From Beta vulgaris subsp. vulgaris (taxonomy: Eukaryota; Streptophyta; Magnoliopsida; Caryophyllales; Amaranthaceae), in the NCBI RefSeq assembly GCF_026745355.1, contig NC_079208.1, positions 18,870,213 to 18,934,212 on the forward strand: a DNA stretch of 64,000 nt, given 5' to 3'. Below, piece by piece: positions 58,061 through 64,000 of the stretch. The translations under genes and the position numbers were made by a program. Position 1 is the first letter of the stretch, and the number at the start of each line of letters is the position of its first letter. The notes under the pieces are model-generated. The model had not been told where the DNA came from. It saw nothing but the letters and a program-made list of their open reading frames with translations, and did no database searches.

Positions 58061-58749
58061 AAACAACAAAAAATACAACATAATCACATTCCAATACTTT
58101 ATTAAAGACCACAATTCAGTTGTCTCAAATAAACAAATTTCAAAAAATCTTATTTCTAACCAAAATCATAATAATCAATTCACAATTCACGGTACAACAT
58201 GCATACCCATAATCACATTCACAAACACACATTTTTACAGCATCAAAGCATTAAAATTTTCTGGAAAACAAAATCGAAAGCGACATTTTATATAGCATCA
58301 AAGCATCAAAGCATTAAGATTTTATGAAAATTGCGAAAAACCCTATTTCATTCTAAAGATTTCATCTTTGCACTTCGAAAACAAAATCGAAAGCGACGAA
58401 ATTACCTTCTTTAATTAACTGTTGCGACGCTGATCGAAATTGTACTGTTGCGACGCTGAAATTGTACTGTTGCGAGTCTTGCGACGCTGATATGATCGAA
58501 AAACGCTTCAACTGCACGACGAAATTGTACTGTTGCGACGCTGATATGATAAGATTTTAACGCTGATTGCACGATGTTGCAGATATTTTGGGAAGAAATT
58601 TAGGGTACTGTTGACAATGGTGATAGCGCAGAACAGGGGAGGAGAACAAGATGAAGGGTCGATTTGTTTTTCAGTCGCTTGATATTCGATGGGGTCAGTC
58701 GGCGGAATAGTGGATTTAATACAATAAGGGCAAAAAAGTCATAACACAG
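58061..58749. other. 5' flank of the Mutator gene
   Basis: This contains non-coding sequence including a probable first intron and leader. A GC-richer part with repeated TGTTGCGACGCTGA words (about 58420-58560) lies near the probable promoter. Confidence 0.5.
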
Positions 58750-58890
58750 TAACGGAGAGTTGACGTCTGTTAGGAAATAGGGTATGCGGTGTTAATGTAC
58801 GGAAACTGAGGTGTACCTCGTGAATTTTGAAAATTTTGTGGGTACCACGTGAATTTTACAAGAACTCAGGGGTACCTTGTGAAATAACCG
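58750..58890. repeat. right TIR of the Mutator element
   Basis: It is the inverse of 54486-54622. It includes a short CTAACAGA-type insertion relative to the left arm near its inner end. Confidence 0.94.
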
Positions 58891-59291
58891 TTACTAAAAG
58901 GTATAATAGTTTATACTTAAAAGATATACATAGATATCAACAAATTACATAAAACTTTTTTTTACTTGGCCAAACTTAGTATATAAAAAGTGCATAGTAT
59001 AGTCAAATTGTTGTATTTGTTTGAAAACAAATCAAACAGTTTTTAAAAATGTATTATAAATAAATAGATGTTAAAAACTAAGAGTTGGACATGAAACTAA
59101 TTAAGACAATAAATATCAAGTAAAAAGAAGAAAATGAATTAGAATTCAGTTTTGTAGTGAAACAAAAGGCTTCATTTAAAATCAAAAAGAAAAAGAAAGG
59201 AAAGCTTAGAAACAAAAAGAAAATAAAAACATGAAAAGTGGCGGGTGAGGAATTGACCCCGCGCACAAAAACAAATTTGCTTTCATTATAC

Positions 59292-59482
59292 TATAGGAAA
59301 ATGATATATATAGCCCTTAGGGCTACATATAAGAAGTTAAAAATGGAAATAAAAAGTTGAATCAAGCATTTATTACCTCAAATGACGTGTAATTTTGTCT
59401 TAAATTTTTAAACTGTTTCTATTTTCAGAAATATATTTAATGCTTATCCATAGCCCTAAGGGCTACATATAACATTACCCTT
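59292..59482. mobile_element. small MITE with palindromic subterminal motif
   Basis: Left AGGAAAATGATATATATAGC and inverted right AAGGGTAATGTTATATGTAG are similar over about 38 bases. Each arm contains the palindrome TAGCCCTTAGGGCTA. It is about 190 bases long and AT-rich. The TSD is not clear. Confidence 0.75.
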
Positions 59483-59640
59483 ATAATAACACTAACCACC
59501 AGACCAAGCTTCAATATGTTCAATAAAGATGCGGAGAAGTTATTTTGGCTATATTTGCTGCATGTTTGATGCAAGAGAATATTGAACTTTTCTTTTTTTG
59601 GAGCCTGTGCCAACCAGAATCCTACATAGGTCCGCCTCTG

Positions 59641-60243
59641 TCAATGCAACCTAAAAGAAACTGCTAATTATGTTGATTTTACAAAATCAATGATTAAACA
59701 TCAGAACAAGTAAATTCATCCACCTCAAACTTCAAATTTCAATTATTTAATAAGAAAAGAGGTTAAAACCTCCTAATTTGACTCATTTACAGAACAAATA
59801 GTCAACCAAGTGAATCAAGTCACTTTAAGACTGCAAATTCGAAGACATTACATTGACTCAACTTTAGTTGAACCTTAAAAAAAGCTGCAATTCCTCATAA
59901 TCTTCCAAAATTACTCCAACGAATCACCCAAACACAACTTGCAGCCAAAAACGCTAAAATGCATCTAAATTTCCTGAATTACGGAATAAATCTACGACTA
60001 ACTAAATCAATCTAACTAAGGATTAAGATGATAACCGAGTCAAAAAAAACTAGTTGAAATCAAAGCAAAACCTCATTCTCGATTAAGATTTGAGCAGATC
60101 TAACACCAAATCCAGCTTAATAAAAACCAAGAATTTCCTAGGGCTTGAACTCGATACCTCCAATTTGCAAACAAAGCAGTACTGCAAATGATATAATCCG
60201 AAGAACATGAAACGATAAATTTGAAAAATGAGGAGGAACTTAT
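59641..60243 (-). other. intron-like DNA downstream of the clathrin exon
   Basis: This T-rich sequence (minus strand) runs from the clathrin exon to the hAT-like composite. It is probably intron 1, or what remains of it. The next clathrin exon is not in the window. Confidence 0.5.
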
Positions 60244-60288
60244 CGTTAAAGCGTCTTTCATAACAATAGGAGCATTGGCAGCGGACAT
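60244..60288 (-). pseudogene. CHC: first coding exon of clathrin heavy chain
   Basis: The ATG at 60288 opens MSAANAPIVMKDALT. This agrees at 11 of 15 positions with the start of plant clathrin heavy chain as I recall it (MAAANAPIIMKEVLT), where an intron follows at this point. The protein forms the coat of endocytic vesicles. Here the expected donor GTAAGT reads ATAAGT, so the splice site looks lost. Upstream is plausible 5' UTR. No other exon is found before the hAT-like composite at 59640. It may be a pseudogene fragment, or a gene with a mutated or miscalled base and a transposon-filled intron. Confidence 0.65.
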
Positions 60289-60640
60289 GGATGAGTAAAT
60301 TTATGAAGAAGACGATTCAAAAGACATTGGATTTTGAGTGAGAGGGACGAGAAACAGGACGGCGGTTGAGTGAGATGAGCGCGAAAGACAACTGTTGTTG
60401 AGTGAGAGGAAGATAAAGAGATGAGGCGTATGAAAATCCTAAGTACAAAGCTTTCGGTGAAGAAAGTGAAACTATCGGAAGTGAGGCAGAGAGGAAAAAA
60501 GGAGAGAGAAAGAGGGGGAAACCCAAGTAGAGGCCAGAGGGGGTTCAAATTTCAATAAGCAGTTAGGGAAAAAAAGCATAAAAGCAGAACGTTTTATTAA
60601 AATAGTCAAATGCTTTGGTGTTTTAAAAACCCAAGCATTT
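60289..60640 (-). promoter_or_regulatory. probable 5' UTR and proximal promoter of the clathrin exon
   Basis: It holds C/T-rich sequence on the minus strand typical of a plant leader. Open frames here (for example at 60258-60548) do not match any protein and are probably chance. Confidence 0.45.
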
Positions 60641-60746
60641 GTGAATTTTCATTTTTTTTTGTATGGCTATCAAATACTCGGGTTATTTAAACAATTCAAG
60701 CATCTATCTATCTATATATATATATATAACAAGGTTCATTTTGCTT

Positions 60747-60818
60747 ACGTGTCAAGCCAGCATTATTCAATGTTCATTTCGCCTACGTGTCATGCTACTA
60801 CTACATCTGCCACGTGTC
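60747..60818. promoter_or_regulatory. three ACGTGTC motifs (ABRE/G-box-like)
   Basis: ACGTGTC occurs at 60747-60753, 60785-60791 and 60812-60818, the last as CACGTGTC. The motif is the core bound by ABF/bZIP factors in abscisic-acid-responsive promoters. It lies about 460-530 bases upstream of the clathrin ATG. Clustering is suggestive only. Confidence 0.4.
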
Positions 60819-60829
60819 ATCGCCAAATT

Positions 60830-63800
60830 CGACACTCTATTATATACAAAAATTTGATGTCACATGGCGTGATAATTTCCTTCCAAAAAAAACTACCTTG
60901 AAATCAAACAATGATATTAGTGTGGGAAGTTTTAAACAACTGCCTAAATTATAGCTACCGGTCAAATATAATTAAATATTTTTATTTAAAATTCAAAATT
61001 CACCCACCAAGAATTGTTATTATAGTTGCGGAAAAATAAAGGTAAAAAATGTTATTATATAAGATGTTCATGTAATCACACCCTAATATAAACTGATTGT
61101 CCAGAAAATTAAAATGTGCATTCATCCTAATTTAAATTTCAATTCTAAATTCCTAAATGACAGTTATACTACTAATATATTAAATTAATTTTCACTAACT
61201 GTTAAAATAGAATTTGATTTTTTCAATAGGTTTCTCACTCACTAAATGTAATAAATTAGAATATTTTCTATAGATTGGCATATTCACTATTTCATTTCAA
61301 CCTCATGTTATTGTTTCAAATAATTTGAATCTTGATTCTCCTCACTCACTGTTATCAATTTTAGGAATTATATGACTCATTTTAGTATTATAATTATAAG
61401 ATATATCTAATTGCTAAAAACTACATGCAAACATAAAATCATGGAAATCTCATCATAATTAGTCAAAAATCATTTTTCTAAAAATAAACTTACCAAATAA
61501 TTCCAACCTAATATTGACCCATTTAGAAAAAAAATTCGAACTCCATTCAATCCAACTGCTTCACAGATTTGTGGTTTTGCATGCGGTCTTTAAATCTTCT
61601 TCACTTTGTAGATCGAATGATGTACACCTTGGTTGCATTAAGGGATTATAGTAACCATGCTTCAAATGAGAAGAAGATAAAGATAATCAAAGGCTTAATT
61701 TCTTCACAAAACCTACATGCGTGAGTTTTATAATTGTTGTTGTTGCAAAAATCGATGATTTGAGAAGATAACAATTCAAGATGTTGGAGTATAATTTTGA
61801 TCGATAATTTGTGGCTTTAAAGTATAAAAATGTAGCTACTTATAGATGAGATATTGTAATTTGATTTGCTTGAAGTTTCTAGATTTTAGAAGATGAGTAG
61901 GCGTATTTTTTGGACTGAATTTTTGGAGGGTTTTGATGGAAAATCGAAGAGGAAGAAGATTGGCGGTTGGTAATGGATAATTGTTCATAAAGAAGTTTAA
62001 TATATGGTACATCAATATAAGAATGTATCTCATTTAAGTTCCTGAATAATCTGAATACAAACAATTGTATAAGTTTGTTATAAAGTGTAACAACTTATAA
62101 AGTATTGTATATAAAGCTTGATATAAAGAGTTGAAAATAAAGTCTGATATCTTATTGTATAAGTTGATATTAAGGTTCTATATAAAAAAAACAATTTTTA
62201 AACATATTACTATGGTTTTTATTTTTTGATGTATACATAATAATTATTAGGTTAAAAAATTGGTTTTTCTTTTTTGATGCATTATGTACGTACTTGATAT
62301 GATGTATGCTTTTAGATATAGTTGAAGAATATTTTTGTGGACTGTGCTACATAACAATAAGAAAAAAATTATATTGTTAACTCATAAGAGCCCTTTATCG
62401 GATATATCTAACAGTACAACCAATCATAATTTCAGTACTAAAAATCATACAAGAGTTATTGACTTGGTGCTCGAAATCTAGATCCCAATAAGGAGCGTCT
62501 TAATGAAAGATATATAAATGAAATATATTGTCTATTTGATAAATTAACTCACATGTTTTTTTTAAAAAAATGATGGAAAACGTAATCACTCTTTACTTTG
62601 ATTAAATAATATTTAATACATAGGCTTAATTATAATATTTCGGTAAATATTTATGAACTTTACAACATATTTTTGGCGAAACTATCATAAAATCTTATAC
62701 TTATCATTCCCATGTAATTTGCAGGGGTCAAAAACCTATACTAAAAATTTTCGATCAAATTTGTTAGTAGCATAAATTATGTCCACTCACACATGAGAAC
62801 CATGGTATTAGGGGGGCTATACTTTATTTTTGTGTGTAAGGAAATTGATATAGACATTTAAAATTGACTATAAGGAACAATGGCATAAAATTACGTGAGT
62901 TTAAAGTATCTATGAGACAAGTTTTACCGCTAAAAAGTTAAAGTTAAATAAATGACTCTAAGCAGGTCCATTTTTTATAAGGCCCGTTCTAATAAAATAA
63001 GAACAATCATACTACTAATTATAGATAATTCACAAGTCATAATCTTACAGCACAAGGGTCGTAAGCCAGTTTTAAACTATTCTCATTACAAGATTCTAAA
63101 TTTTTGAATCACAAGGCCATAATAAATATTTCAACCTAAAATTACGAGATACCTCATTCACGAGTATGTTGGAATGTAAATATAGAAGTTTGAAATTGTT
63201 CTACAATACAATTCTAAAAATCGAAAAGAATATGGAAAAGAACAGGTCATATGGTGATTAAGAAATCAAAGGCAAATCAAGAAAAAAAAATGCCATATTT
63301 GTATAATTTTCTTGAGTGATTGTCTCTTTAAATTAATTTTTTTACTTAGAATTTAGAAATAACCCCATTCACTTTGATGAAAATCATGCTATATAAACTT
63401 TGAGATTGTTTTTTAATACAATTTGGATAATCATATCAAAAAAAATGTAATAAGATAGTTTAATAAGAGAGAGGAGTTGAGCGAAACTGCAGAAAGCAAT
63501 GAGTGAAAGTTGTTGCATGATTGAGTGACAGTAGTGCTGCGCATTGTGTTTTTATATAAGCCTCTGTATAAAACGATAGGCTAAACAAAAGCTTCTTCAT
63601 TTAACTTTTTTTGTTTTAAGAAAGTTTTTTTTGCTAAGCAAGTAATTATATTAATTAGAGCAAACAATTACAGCCTAAAACCAACTAAGAGAAAGCAAAC
63701 CTTTGCTAAGCAACAAAAAAAAAAAGTTGGCTGGTCACATGTTTTATCATGACATTAGTTACATCAATCACTGAACATACATATGGGTCGTAAGTCGGTT

Positions 63801-64000
63801 TTAAAATTTATTTTTAATACACGATATGATTATAAAAACTTGAAATCAACCAGCTACTATTTAAATCATGATTTTCGGAGAAACATCTTAAAATCTTAAA
63901 TTTATAAACAAAGTATTCCCCCGCATTTTAATGTGTTTTTTTGTTTCATTTACGTAATTATAAATGTATATATCACGATTACAATATTTTTAAAGTTCAA
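60830..64000. other. AT-rich DNA without recognised genes
   Basis: No long open frame, known domain, LTR, TIR pair or tandem array was recognised. Frames such as 61836-62033 are short and lack domains. It is probably intergenic or decayed repeat DNA. Confidence 0.6.

Larger units (their letters stand above)
54486..58890 (-). mobile_element. Mutator-like element with long TIRs and transposase gene
   Basis: TIRs of roughly 135 bases begin CGGTTATTTCACAAGG at both ends and are nearly identical apart from a few substitutions and a short indel. A perfect 9-bp duplication TTACTAAAA flanks the element (54477-54485, 58891-58899). A MURA-type gene lies on the minus strand. The good TIRs, exact TSD and long open frames suggest recent movement. 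It sits in the hAT-like composite. Confidence 0.96.
53110..59640. mobile_element. composite with hAT-like ends enclosing two other elements
   Basis: The left end CAGGGGCGGATCCAAGATTT and inverted right end CAGAGGCGGACCTATGTAGG belong to the widespread CAGGGGCGGA-type ends of plant hAT elements. TCAAT flanks both sides (53105-53109, 59641-59645), shorter than the usual 8 bp. After removing the Harbinger-like and Mutator insertions and one small MITE, about 1 kb remains, without transposase. It is probably a non-autonomous hAT element. Confidence 0.65.

Noticed and set aside
60258..60548. Leu/Ser-rich minus-strand frame near the clathrin exon
   Set aside because: It overlaps the clathrin ATG in another frame and corresponds to the C/T-rich leader.

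Overview
The window is plant nuclear DNA, almost certainly from a eudicot, built nearly entirely of nested transposable elements. The evidence is plant-lineage Ty3/gypsy elements (a Tekay-type chromovirus, chromoviruses of the Reina/CRM kind, and Tat-type elements with a second RNase H), CACTA, Mutator, hAT, PIF/Harbinger and Stowaway elements with matching target-site duplications, spliced coding regions, and short pieces of plant genes (BSL phosphatase, ubiquitin E2, clathrin heavy chain). The species cannot be fixed from sequence alone. No complete host gene, tRNA, rRNA or CRISPR array was seen.

Layout. 1-5415: decayed minus-strand gypsy element A (integrase to gag), split in its reverse transcriptase by a 1.6 kb CACTA element (1509-3095, TSD CTT). 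5416-16505: complete plus-strand Tekay element with about 2.65 kb LTRs and TSD TCGAG. 16758-23405: minus-strand gypsy element B with 1.09 kb LTRs. 23576-26737: hAT element with a DUF4371/hATC-type transposase remnant. 26786-37154: 10.4 kb CACTA element (TSD GAT) carrying pieces of at least three genes. 38007-41526: internally deleted Tat-type element C (TSD CATGC) with a Stowaway MITE in its LTR. 41571-53069: Tat-type element D with gag-pol on the plus strand, an intron-containing antisense gene between integrase and 3' LTR, a partial inverted copy of one exon of that gene, a MITE with a 33-bp palindromic minisatellite, and a 655-bp hAT MITE in its 3' LTR. 53110-59640: composite with hAT-like ends enclosing a Harbinger-like element (TSD TAA) and a nearly intact Mutator element (54486-58890, 9-bp TSD). 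59641-60550: first exon and flanks of a clathrin heavy chain gene or pseudogene. 60600-64000: AT-rich, no recognised gene.

How the parts relate. Removing the elements in order joins short stretches of older sequence (23406-23575, 26738-26785, 37158-38006, 41527-41570, 53070-53109, 59641 onward), so the locus grew by serial insertion. Most coding regions have stops or one-base indels, several in homopolymer runs, so real decay and assembly error cannot be separated here. The freshest-looking copies are the Mutator element (near-identical TIRs) and element D (similar LTRs).

The observations most worth follow-up are the antisense gene of element D with its inverted exon copy (a possible hairpin small-RNA source), the palindromic minisatellite MITE, and the gene-capturing CACTA element.
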